From Geobacter sp. (GTDB lineage Bacteria > Desulfobacterota > Desulfuromonadia > Geobacterales > Pseudopelobacteraceae), in contig DAIERH010000108.1 in NCBI GenBank assembly GCA_027346925.1, positions 1 through 7,595 of the forward strand: 7,595 nt of DNA. The letters run 5' to 3'. The notes under the pieces were generated by a model. The model was not told the DNA's origin. It saw nothing but the letters and a program-made list of their open reading frames with translations, and did no database searches. Positions 1 through 5,596 of this stretch are shown piece after piece; position 1 is the stretch's first letter, and the number at the start of each line of letters is the position of its first letter. The translations under genes and the position numbers were made by a program.

Positions 1-483
1 AAGGACAGGATCATTGCCCACCTGGAGCGGCTCTTGGAAGGAAACGACGAAGCCCACGACTTTCTCCGGCAGCGTGCGGCCCTGATGGTGGACGAGATGC
101 TGGAGAACGCCCTCTACGCCGCCCCGCGCGACGTCAACGGCAGGCAACTCTTCCCCAAGGGGGGCAGACGGGGGATCCTGCCGGGAGAACGCATCACCCT
201 GCGCTGCGCCTTCGACGGCGAGCGGCTCAGCCTGGAAGTGAGCGACAGCTGGGGGAGCCTGTCCCCCGAGACCGTACAGAGTTTCATTGCCCTGAATCTT
301 GCCAGTGAAGGCGTTGAAGGCGATCGCGCCGGGCGCGGCCTCTTCTTCATGTGGCGCTTCATGGACGATTTCTACGTCAGTGTAAGACCGGGGGAGGAGA
401 CCGCCATAGGCGGCGCCTTGCCCCTCTATCCCCATGCAAACGAACAAGGAGCGAACAACCATGGAACAGCCATTCAAGATTGA
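1..483 (+). CDS. GHKL-type ATP-binding protein, anti-sigma-factor/serine-kinase-like (5' partial)
   Basis: The reading frame is open at the left edge (it begins K-D-R-I-I-A-H-L), so the true start is outside the window; a TTG at 34 is only an internal codon. About 160 residues are visible. Three stretches resemble the ATP-binding boxes of the GHKL fold: DEMLENAL (N-box-like, Asn at visible residue 36), a D-S-W-G at residues 82-85 (G1-like) and GRGLFF near residue 111-116 (G2-like). There is no dimerisation/His domain in what is visible, which fits the stand-alone HATPase proteins of the SpoIIAB/RsbW type that act on an STAS partner in the cytoplasm. The next gene is an STAS protein whose ATG lies 23 bases inside this gene, so the two are translationally linked. 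The boxes are divergent, so ATP binding is likely but kinase activity is an inference. Confidence 0.72.
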   Translation, partial: KDRIIAHLERLLEGNDEAHDFLRQRAALMVDEMLENALYAAPRDVNGRQLFPKGGRRGILPGERITLRCAFDGERLSLEVSDSWGSLSPETVQSFIALNLASEGVEGDRAGRGLFFMWRFMDDFYVSVRPGEETAIGGALPLYPHANEQGANNHGTAIQD

Positions 484-778
484 CATCCGCAAGGGAGCCG
501 GAGGCGACACCGTTCAATTCCACGGCAACATCGATGCCCATGCCGACCGGCATTTCGAAGATCTCATCCGGCAGGTCTCGGCCAATCGGGTGATCATGGA
601 CTTCAGCACTACCGGGCGCATCAATTCCATGGGCATCGCCCTCTTGCTCCGCTCGATCAAGAGCATCAAGACGGAGAAAAAGGCCGAGGTCTCCATTCAG
701 GGGCTGAACCAGATCAATACCATGCTGTTCAAGATGACCGGTATCTTTCTGCTTGCCTCCGAAGCGCGGACAGCCTGA
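461..778 (+). CDS. Single-domain STAS protein (anti-sigma factor antagonist-like)
   Basis: A 105-residue protein the size of one STAS domain. It shows the usual pattern: an early strand with a G-N-I-D turn (residues 22-25), then V-I-M-D-F-S and the loop R-I-N-S-M-G (residues 53-58) before a helix I-A-L-L-L-R. In SpoIIAA-type antagonists this loop is D-S-S-G and the first Ser is phosphorylated; here the acidic residue is Asn and Ser56 keeps the phosphorylatable position. Expected role: cytoplasmic protein switching its partner when phosphorylated or dephosphorylated, most likely by the ATP-binding protein encoded just upstream. The start at 461 is chosen over the in-frame ATG at 434 because AAGGAG at 446-451 sits 9 bases before it, and the extra nine residues are not STAS-like. 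No sigma factor or PP2C phosphatase gene is visible, so the target is unknown. Confidence 0.8.
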   Translation: MEQPFKIDIRKGAGGDTVQFHGNIDAHADRHFEDLIRQVSANRVIMDFSTTGRINSMGIALLLRSIKSIKTEKKAEVSIQGLNQINTMLFKMTGIFLLASEARTA

Positions 779-790
779 GGGGACCTTAGC

Positions 791-988
791 ATGTCATGCC
801 TTGAACGGGTCTGGCGGCCCTTTGATTATTCCGCGCTCGACGAGCAGATAGAAAAATTCCGGCGGTTGGCCGAGGAATACCGCCAGGACAACGTGGCGTA
901 CTATGGCGAATATCTGTCGAGCATCCTCTATGGCGATGAGTATCCGGAAGCCCGGAATACCGGACCCGGATCAGGCCCCACCCGGTGA
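791..988 (+). CDS. Small protein of unknown function downstream of the STAS gene
   Basis: A 65-residue ORF starting 12 bases after the STAS stop with a good ribosome binding site (GAGGGGA at 777-783, about 7 bases before the ATG). I do not recognise the family. The first 50 residues are rich in charged and aromatic residues and include a probable amphipathic helix (A-L-D-E-Q-I-E-K-F-R-R-L-A-E-E-Y-R) followed by a tyrosine-rich stretch (Y-Y-G-E-Y-L). The last 12 residues are Gly/Pro/Thr/Arg-rich and look disordered. No signal peptide, membrane segment or metal motif. Its tight spacing suggests it is the third gene of the ATPase/STAS operon and might be an adaptor of that switch, but this is inference. 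A minus-strand ORF at 1142-1318 shares the motif D-x-Q-I-E-K-F-R-x-L. Confidence 0.6.
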   Translation: MSCLERVWRPFDYSALDEQIEKFRRLAEEYRQDNVAYYGEYLSSILYGDEYPEARNTGPGSGPTR

Positions 989-1141
989 GCTGGCGATAAA
1001 AAACCCACGTTTCGTGACGCGGGCGGATACAATTGCAGGGGGAGAAATTCCGTACCATTATCCCATGAAAAACAGTTGGCTCACACGAAGGCACTAAGAA
1101 CACAAAGCTTTGTGTGGGAACCGCTGTTTTGGGTTTGTCGT
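989..1141. other. Intergenic stretch without a supported gene
   Basis: No ORF here has both a ribosome binding site and protein-like composition. The segment separates the plus-strand ATPase/STAS/small-protein cluster from the minus-strand ORFs. It contains short A- and G-rich runs and, at its right side, the CAC-type repeats and the palindrome listed separately. No convincing intrinsic terminator for the left cluster was found: the C/G-rich inverted pieces around 945-985 have only 4-5 bp stems and no T tract. Confidence 0.5.
1082..1115. repeat. Degenerate CACxAAG repeats ending in a 16-bp palindrome
   Basis: Three related words follow each other at roughly 8-11 base spacing: CACGAAG (1084-1090), CACTAAG (1092-1098) and CACAAAG (1101-1107). 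The last word is the left half of a perfect 16-bp palindrome, ACACAAAGCTTTGTGT, at 1100-1115. Similar strings of CACGAAG-like words are common between genes in Geobacter-type genomes (from memory, not checked). Function unknown. As a hairpin it would have a 6-bp stem and 4-base loop without a T tract on either strand, so it is not a typical terminator. Confidence 0.5.
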
Positions 1142-1318
1142 TTATGGCGCCGTATCCCGCTCCGGGCCATGCTGCCCCACCGTCCACGTTCCGGCCAGCG
1201 CATGAACGTCCCGTTGTCCCGAATCCCGCAGATCGCGAAATTTTTCGATCTGGGAATCGATCTCGGCAATTCCGCGGAAACATGACCTGAACAGTCGTCC
1301 CGTCATGATCTTCTCCAT
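1142..1318 (-). CDS. Possible small protein of unknown function (doubtful)
   Basis: A 58-codon minus-strand ORF beginning at ATG 1318-1316 (M-E-K-I-M-T-G-R-L-F). It starts 16 bases after the stop of the minus-strand zinc-ribbon gene and would be its downstream operon partner. The ribosome binding site is weak (AGGG about 6 bases upstream). Residues 19-35 contain a probable charged helix with D-S-Q-I-E-K-F-R-D-L, which matches 8 of 11 residues of a segment in the plus-strand protein at 791-988. About two thirds of third codon positions are G or C, compatible with coding but not proof. The tail (W-T-V-G-Q-H-G-P-E-R-D-T-A-P) looks unstructured. It could be a remnant of a longer gene or chance; no family recognised. 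Confidence 0.3.
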   Translation of the reverse strand: MEKIMTGRLFRSCFRGIAEIDSQIEKFRDLRDSGQRDVHALAGTWTVGQHGPERDTAP

Positions 1319-1334
1319 AAATACCCTATAGTAC

Positions 1335-1517
1335 CTACCACAGCCCTGCACTGACGCTGCCCTCCAGCGGGGCAACGGATACATCGGTGAGGACCAGGGG
1401 GCGATGGCATGCGCCGCATGAAGGCCCTTCCTGCACCCGCGCCCACAACACCAGGTTCTCCGTATCGCACCAGTCGCAGCACCAGAAGTAATAGTCCTCA
1501 TTGATTCGTATCTTCAT
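1335..1517 (-). CDS. Small zinc-ribbon-like protein with two Cys knuckles
   Basis: A 60-residue ORF on the minus strand. It has a cysteine pair arrangement typical of zinc ribbons: C-C-D-W-C at residues 13-17 and C-G-A-C at 34-37, separated by about 16 residues, with aromatic residues before the first knuckle (Y-Y-F-W). The protein after residue 38 is short and hydrophobic with no catalytic motif. A consensus ribosome binding site, AAGGAGG on the minus strand (1533-1527), lies 9 bases before the ATG, which is why I regard it as a real gene although it is short and opposite to its neighbours. Role unknown; such knuckles usually bind zinc and mediate protein or nucleic-acid contacts. It is transcribed divergently from phoB and ends 16 bases before the doubtful ORF at 1318-1142. 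Confidence 0.65.
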   Translation of the reverse strand: MKIRINEDYYFWCCDWCDTENLVLWARVQEGPSCGACHRPLVLTDVSVAPLEGSVSAGLW

Positions 1518-1526
1518 CCGGTCAAT

Positions 1527-1533
1527 CCTCCTT
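1527..1533 (-). promoter_or_regulatory. Consensus Shine-Dalgarno for the zinc-ribbon gene
   Basis: CCTCCTT on the plus strand reads AAGGAGG on the minus strand, 9 bases before the ATG at 1517-1515. It is the full anti-16S core and decides both the strand and the start of this short gene. Confidence 0.75.
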
Positions 1534-1639
1534 GATCGTTTTCAGCAGCGTACACCGGGAGTATTACAACCGTTTGTCGAATGGTAAAAATGTGGGTAAA
1601 AAATGCGCCAAAATCAAAAACCACAAACATGTTATCCTG

Positions 1640-1673
1640 TTGCAATGCAATTGTAACAAAGCTATGTTACAAA
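1640..1673 (+). promoter_or_regulatory. Candidate Pho box and promoter of phoBR
   Basis: Two imperfect 11-bp direct repeats, TTGCAATGCAA (1640-1650) and TTGTAACAAAG (1651-1661), are followed after 6 bases (CTATGT) by TACAAA (1668-1673), a 4-of-6 match to the -10 hexamer preceded by TGT (extended -10). PhoB binds tandem 11-bp repeats in place of a -35 element in known Pho promoters, so autoregulation of phoB is likely. The first repeat is poor on its own; the call leans on the identical layout before pstS and pstC. Start of transcription would be near 1680, giving a leader of about 55 bases. Confidence 0.5.
1651..1672. repeat. Perfect inverted repeat TTGTAACA-N6-TGTTACAA in the phoB control region
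   Basis: The arms TTGTAACA (1651-1658) and TGTTACAA (1665-1672) are exact reverse complements around a 6-base spacer. It overlaps the second Pho-box repeat and the candidate -10. It could be an operator for another dimeric regulator, or simply a Pho repeat followed by a similar word on the other strand. Confidence 0.6.
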
Positions 1674-1735
1674 ATAGCAACCATGCCTGTATTTGTGGCG
1701 TTCATAAACCCTATAGTTGCATCCGGGAGATGCCG

Positions 1736-2419
1736 ATGAAGAAGATCCTGGTGATCGAGGACGAGAAGGACCTGGCCGAACTGCTGGTCTTCAACCTGGA
1801 AAAGGAAGGCTTCAGGATGTTGTGCGCGTACGACGGGGTAAGCGGCCTGGAAAAGGCGCAACGGGAGGAACCGGACCTGATCGTGCTCGACCTGATGCTG
1901 CCCGGCCTGATGGGAACCGAGGTCTGCAAGGAACTCCGCAAGGAACCGCGCACCGCCCGCATCCCGGTGCTGATGCTGACCGCCAAGGGAGAGGAGATCG
2001 ACCGGGTGGTCGGGTTCGAGGTGGGGGCCGACGATTATATCGTCAAACCCTTTTCCATGCGCGAACTGCTGCTGCGCATCCGCGCCATCATCAGGCGCTG
2101 CGAGGGCCAGACCGCGCCCCTGTCCGGCAAGCTGCTGACCATCGGCGACATTACCATCGAGATCGAGCGGCACCGGGTGCTGAGCGCCGGGGAAGAGGTG
2201 GACCTCACCTCCACCGAGTACAAACTGCTGCTCTATCTGGTGGAGCGGCCCGGACGGGTGCTTTCCCGGGAACTGCTCCTGCAGAATGTCTGGAGCTACA
2301 ACAATATGGGCGACACCCGCACGGTGGACACCCATATCACCCGCCTGCGGGGCAAACTGGGGGCCGCGGGCGACCTGATCAAGACCGTACGCGGCTTCGG
2401 CTACAAAATAGAGGAATAG
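1736..2419 (+). CDS. phoB: Phosphate regulon response regulator PhoB (OmpR/PhoB family)
   Basis: A 227-residue two-domain regulator, the usual PhoB length. Residues 1-120 form the receiver: acidic pair E8-D9-E10, phosphoacceptor D52 in V-L-D-L-M-L-P-G, T82 and K104 in K-P-F. Residues about 130-227 form the winged-helix DNA-binding domain, with the typical D-L-T-S-T-E-Y-K-L-L, R-x-V-D-T-H-I-T-R-L-R and T-V-R-G-F-G-Y-K. It binds Pho boxes and activates phosphate-scavenging genes after phosphorylation by PhoR. The start M-K-K-I-L-V-I-E-D-E at 1736 is preferred because GGGAG at 1725-1729 is 6 bases upstream; ATG 1730 would add only M-P, and the frame continues open upstream to 1532 without family-like sequence and across the promoter. 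phoR follows 4 bases after the stop. The name rests on the phoR-pst context; OmpR-family paralogues look similar. Confidence 0.92.
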   Translation: MKKILVIEDEKDLAELLVFNLEKEGFRMLCAYDGVSGLEKAQREEPDLIVLDLMLPGLMGTEVCKELRKEPRTARIPVLMLTAKGEEIDRVVGFEVGADDYIVKPFSMRELLLRIRAIIRRCEGQTAPLSGKLLTIGDITIEIERHRVLSAGEEVDLTSTEYKLLLYLVERPGRVLSRELLLQNVWSYNNMGDTRTVDTHITRLRGKLGAAGDLIKTVRGFGYKIEE

Positions 2420-2423
2420 GGCG

Positions 2424-4181
2424 ATGCAATTCCGAGTCAAACTGATGCTCTCCTACCTGCTGCTGATGGTGCTGATCGTTGGCAGCATCTATCTCTACAT
2501 CAACCATATCCTTGAGAAGAATCTTATCGAGGAGAGCCGCGCCAATCTCGTCAGCCAGACCCGCCTGGCGCGGATGCTCGTCAACACGGGGGACATCGCC
2601 ACGCCCCAGAAGCTGGCCGAAATCATCGGCTCGGCGGTCAGGGCGCGCGTCACCATCATCGCCCGTAACGGCCGGGTCATCGGCGATTCCGAGGTGGGGG
2701 GGGCCAGGCTCGGGGGGATGGAGAACCACCTGGACCGCCCCGAGGTGCAGGAGGCCCTGACCACGGGCACGGGAACGTCCACGCGCTATTCCGAAACCCT
2801 GCACCTGCACATGCTCTACGTGGCCATGACCTACGGCAGCGGCCATACCGACGGCTTTGTCCGCCTGGCCATGCCGCTCTCCTACATCGCCAGTGCCCGG
2901 GCGGCGCTCCACGGGCTGCTGGGCGGGGCGACGGTCCTGACCGTGCTGGCCGCCCTGCTGCTCAGCTATATCCTCTCCAACCTGACCTCGCGCCCCCTGC
3001 GCGACATGGCGGCCGCCGCCGCCCGTATCGGGCGGGGCGAGGCCCGCTCCCGGATAACGGTCAGATCCCGCGACGAGGTGGGGGAACTGGCCGGGGTGCT
3101 CAACGACATGGCGGAGCGGATCGAGGAGCAGATGCAGCGCATCTCCGCCGAAAAGCAGCAACTCGACACCATCCTGCGCAGCATGGGTGAAGGGGTGATG
3201 GTAACCGCCCCGGACGGCAGGATTACCCTGGTGAACCCGGCCTTCAGGCGGCTGTTCTCCATCAGCGGGGAGGTGGAGGGGAAAAACCTGATCGAGATAT
3301 CGCGCCATCCCGACCTGCTGGCGGCCTTCAACGACCTGCAGGCCCACCAGGGAGAAAAGCTGGTCCGCGAGATCACCATCCAGCCGGGCGACATCACCCT
3401 GCACACCCACTGGGCCCCGCTCAGCATCAACAACGGCAGGCAGGGGGTGGTGGCGGTATTCCACGACATCAGCGGGATGAAGAAGGCCGAGAACATGCGC
3501 CGCGACTTCGTGGCCAATGTTTCCCACGAACTGCGAACCCCCGTATCGGTCATCAAGGGGTATGCCGAGACCCTTCTGGACGGGACCATGGCGGCCGACC
3601 CCGAGCGGGCCGTGCGTTTCGTCGAGATCATCCTCAGCCATTCCGAGCGCCTCTCCACGCTGATCAACGACATCCTGACCCTCTCCAAGCTGGAATCCAA
3701 GGATACGGTGCTCGACCTTCACCCCCTGGACGCGGCCGGAACCATGGCCAAGACCTGCATGCTGCTGGAGGAAAACGCCCACAAAAAAAGCATCTCCCTG
3801 GTGTGCGACCCGCCCCGGGGATTGCCGCGGGTCATGGCCGACCAGGGCAGGCTGGAACAGGTGCTGATGAACCTCCTGGACAACGCCATCAAGTACACCC
3901 CGGAGCAGGGCACGGTGACACTGTCGGCGCAGCCGGACGAGGGGAACGGCATGGTGCGCATATCCGTTGCCGACACCGGCATCGGCATCCCCTTCAAGGA
4001 CATCCCGCGCATCTTCGAGCGCTTCTACCGTGTGGACGAGGCCCGCAGCCGGGAGCAGGGGGGCACGGGACTCGGCCTGGCCATTGTCAAGCACATCGTC
4101 CAACTGCACGGCGGCGACATCTCCGTCACCAGCGAGCAGGGGAGGGGTTCGGTATTCTCCTTTACGCTCAAGGTCGCGTGA
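2424..4181 (+). CDS. phoR: Phosphate regulon sensor histidine kinase PhoR (PAS-HAMP type)
   Basis: A 585-residue inner-membrane kinase. Membrane segment 1 is at about residues 7-26, followed by a periplasmic domain of roughly 135 residues, membrane segment 2 at about 165-188, a HAMP linker (about 188-240), a PAS domain (about 245-355), then HisKA with the H box V-S-H-E-L-R-T-P (His368, autophosphorylation), and an ATPase domain with N box L-D-N-A-I-K-Y (Asn487), G1 D-T-G-I-G-I-P (from 517), the F box F-E-R-F-Y-R-V-D and G2 G-G-T-G-L-G-L (546-552). All catalytic boxes are intact. It would phosphorylate PhoB when phosphate is short. The large periplasmic domain is like PhoR of Bacillus and many delta-proteobacteria and unlike the E. 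coli protein, which has almost none. Start ATG 2424 overlaps nothing and follows an AGGAATAGGG stretch; phoB and phoR are co-transcribed. No terminator is visible between phoR and pstS. Confidence 0.92.
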   Translation: MQFRVKLMLSYLLLMVLIVGSIYLYINHILEKNLIEESRANLVSQTRLARMLVNTGDIATPQKLAEIIGSAVRARVTIIARNGRVIGDSEVGGARLGGMENHLDRPEVQEALTTGTGTSTRYSETLHLHMLYVAMTYGSGHTDGFVRLAMPLSYIASARAALHGLLGGATVLTVLAALLLSYILSNLTSRPLRDMAAAAARIGRGEARSRITVRSRDEVGELAGVLNDMAERIEEQMQRISAEKQQLDTILRSMGEGVMVTAPDGRITLVNPAFRRLFSISGEVEGKNLIEISRHPDLLAAFNDLQAHQGEKLVREITIQPGDITLHTHWAPLSINNGRQGVVAVFHDISGMKKAENMRRDFVANVSHELRTPVSVIKGYAETLLDGTMAADPERAVRFVEIILSHSERLSTLINDILTLSKLESKDTVLDLHPLDAAGTMAKTCMLLEENAHKKSISLVCDPPRGLPRVMADQGRLEQVLMNLLDNAIKYTPEQGTVTLSAQPDEGNGMVRISVADTGIGIPFKDIPRIFERFYRVDEARSREQGGTGLGLAIVKHIVQLHGGDISVTSEQGRGSVFSFTLKVA

Positions 4182-4216
4182 ACGTTTCAGGGCAATTTTT
4201 CACGCTGTTTTCCCGT

Positions 4217-4250
4217 CCGTAACACAGCCGCAACAATCTCCTGGTATAGT
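4217..4250 (+). promoter_or_regulatory. Candidate Pho box and promoter of pstS
   Basis: Two 11-bp direct repeats, CCGTAACACAG (4217-4227) and CCGCAACAATC (4228-4238), sharing CCGYAACA, are followed after 6 bases by TATAGT (4245-4250), a 5-of-6 -10 hexamer, preceded by TGG (extended -10). The expected transcription start is near 4257, leaving a leader of about 36 bases that holds the ribosome binding site AAGGAGG (4280-4286). This lets pstS be induced independently of readthrough from phoBR. Confidence 0.68.
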
Positions 4251-4292
4251 TTGAATTATTAATTACTCACTATACACCCAAGGAGGATTCAG

Positions 4293-5321
4293 ATGTTTTC
4301 CACCATCCGCAGAAGCATTCTCACCCTTGCGCTCCTGGCCGCCGTGACCATGGCCGGACAGGCATCGGCCGGAACGCTCATCAACGGCGCGGGAGCCACC
4401 TTCCCCTACCCGCTCTACTCCAAGTGGTTCAGCGAGTATGCCAAGATCGATCCCAGCGTGAAGTTCAACTACCAATCCATCGGCTCCGGCGGCGGCATCA
4501 AGCAGATTACCGCCGGCACCGTGGATTTCGGCGCCAGCGACAAGTTCCTCACCGATGCCGAACTCAAGGCCGCCCCCGGCAAGCTGATCCACATCCCGAC
4601 CGTGATGGGCGCCGTGGTGGTCACCTACAACCTGCCCGGCGTCGCCAAGGGGCTCAAGCTCAAATCCGAGGACGTGGCCGACATCTTCCTGGGCAGGATA
4701 ACCAAGTGGAACGACAAGCGCATAGCCGACGACAACCCCGGCGTGGTCCTGCCCAACGAGCCGATCATCGTCGTGCACCGTTCCGACGGGAGCGGCACCA
4801 CCGCCATCTTCACCGACTACCTCTCCAGCGTGAGCCCCGAGTGGAAAGGCAAGGTCGGCATGGGCGCCTCGGTCAAGTGGCCCGTCGGGCTGGGCGGCAA
4901 GGGAAATGAAGGCGTGGCCGGCCAGGTCAAGAACACCAGGAACACCATCGGCTACGTGGAACTGGCCTATGCCTTCGAGAACAAGCTCCCCTACGCCACG
5001 CTGCGGAACAAGAGCGGCAAATTCGTCGAACCGAGCATCAGGAGCACCAGCGCCGCCGCTGCCGGCGCCGCCAAACACATGCCCGCGGACTACCGCATCT
5101 CGCTGGTCAACCAGCCGGGCAACGATGTCTACCCCATTGTCGGCTTTACCTGGCTCCTGGTGTACGAACATCAGAGGGATGCAGCCAAGGGCAGGAAGCT
5201 GGTGGAATTCCTCAAATGGGAACTGCACAAGGGACAGAAACTGGCCGCTCCCCTGCTGTACGCCCCGCTGCCCGAGAACGTGGTCCACATGGTGGAGAAG
5301 ACCATCGGGACGATCAAGTAA
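4293..5321 (+). CDS. pstS: Periplasmic phosphate-binding protein PstS
   Basis: A 342-residue substrate-binding protein of the high-affinity phosphate ABC transporter. Residues 1-26 are a Sec signal peptide (two Arg, a Leu/Ala-rich core, cleavage expected after A-S-A at 26). There is no lipobox Cys, so it should be soluble in the periplasm. The mature start has G-A-G-A-T-F-P-Y-P-L-Y-S-K-W, followed by I-G-S-G-G-G-I-K-Q-I, V-D-F-G-A-S-D, H-R-S-D-G-S-G-T-T and V-K-W-P-V-G-L-G-G-K-G-N, the family's phosphate-contacting segments (Thr, Ser, Asp, Arg and S-G-T residues). Length and motifs are normal. The start is fixed by AAGGAGG 6 bases upstream. It has its own Pho promoter and an intrinsic terminator 24 bases after the stop, as suits a binding protein needed in excess over the membrane subunits. 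Confidence 0.95.
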   Translation: MFSTIRRSILTLALLAAVTMAGQASAGTLINGAGATFPYPLYSKWFSEYAKIDPSVKFNYQSIGSGGGIKQITAGTVDFGASDKFLTDAELKAAPGKLIHIPTVMGAVVVTYNLPGVAKGLKLKSEDVADIFLGRITKWNDKRIADDNPGVVLPNEPIIVVHRSDGSGTTAIFTDYLSSVSPEWKGKVGMGASVKWPVGLGGKGNEGVAGQVKNTRNTIGYVELAYAFENKLPYATLRNKSGKFVEPSIRSTSAAAAGAAKHMPADYRISLVNQPGNDVYPIVGFTWLLVYEHQRDAAKGRKLVEFLKWELHKGQKLAAPLLYAPLPENVVHMVEKTIGTIK

Positions 5322-5344
5322 CAGCTTTAATCGGCGTAACAATG

Positions 5345-5373
5345 CGCGGCCCCGCAACGGGCCGCGTTTTTTT
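5345..5373 (+). terminator. Intrinsic terminator after pstS
   Basis: A perfect 8-bp G/C stem, CGCGGCCC (5345-5352) with GGGCCGCG (5359-5366), a 6-base loop and seven T's (5367-5373). It should end most pstS transcripts before pstC. Confidence 0.92.
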
Positions 5374-5398
5374 GTTTCAGTGGTAAAATGATTTCATT

Positions 5399-5479
5399 GT
5401 CCCCCCTTTGAAAAAGGGGGGCGAGGGGGGATTTGGTTTCAAAGAATCAAAGGCAAATCCCCCTTAGTTAAAGGGGGAC
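5399..5479. repeat. 81-bp compound palindromic repeat (MITE-like) between pstS and pstC
   Basis: The ends are inverted: GTCCCCCCTTT at the left and AAAGGGGGAC at the right. Inside are three stem-loops: CCCCCCTTT/AAAGGGGGG (5401-5409 with 5413-5421), GGGGGATTTG/CAAATCCCCC (5426-5435 with 5454-5463, 18-base loop) and CCCCCTT/AAGGGGG (5459-5465 with 5471-5477). The second and third share an arm, so alternative folds exist. There is no ORF and I see no clear target-site duplication. It resembles the short C-tract/G-tract palindromes scattered between genes in Geobacter-type genomes (from memory). A short relative lies at 7394-7418. Confidence 0.72.
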
Positions 5480-5533
5480 TTGATCATCCGAAGATTGTTA
5501 CAACCCTGAAAAATTTGCCGGATAGTTCCCCCC

Positions 5534-5567
5534 CTGTAACAGGGATGTAACATGCCGCTGCTATCCT
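5534..5567 (+). promoter_or_regulatory. Pho box and promoter of pstCAB
   Basis: Two 11-bp direct repeats, CTGTAACAGGG (5534-5544) and ATGTAACATGC (5545-5555), share TGTAACA exactly 11 bases apart, the clearest Pho box in the window. After 6 bases comes TATCCT (5562-5567) with TGC before it (extended -10). The expected transcription start near 5574 lies beyond the first in-frame ATG (5552), which is therefore not the pstC start. Confidence 0.75.
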
Positions 5568-5596
5568 TTTTCATGAAAATACGGCATGGAAAGGCA

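Noticed and set aside
786..1283. 165-codon minus-strand ORF
   Set aside because: It runs antisense through the small plus-strand gene and the repeats, has no ribosome binding site that I can see and no protein-like pattern.
1532..1735. N-terminal extension of PhoB
   Set aside because: It would cross the candidate promoter and inverted repeat, has no family resemblance, and the receiver domain begins normally at 1736.
2379..4109. 576-codon minus-strand ORF opposite phoR
   Set aside because: It is antisense to a complete histidine kinase with all catalytic boxes; its translation is His/Gln/Gly/Val-rich without a recognisable motif, as expected from the reverse strand of G+C-rich coding DNA.
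4178..4203. Terminator between phoR and pstS
   Set aside because: GTGAA and TTCAC can pair but the stem is only 5 bp with a loop of about 16 bases and no T tract behind it.
4263..5357. 364-codon minus-strand ORF opposite pstS
   Set aside because: It covers pstS, its ribosome binding site and its terminator; composition is Gly/Asp/His-rich and no domain is visible.
5399..5479. CRISPR array or attenuator
   Set aside because: There are no regularly spaced identical repeats with unique spacers; the stems lack a following T tract, so a simple terminator or attenuator is not supported.
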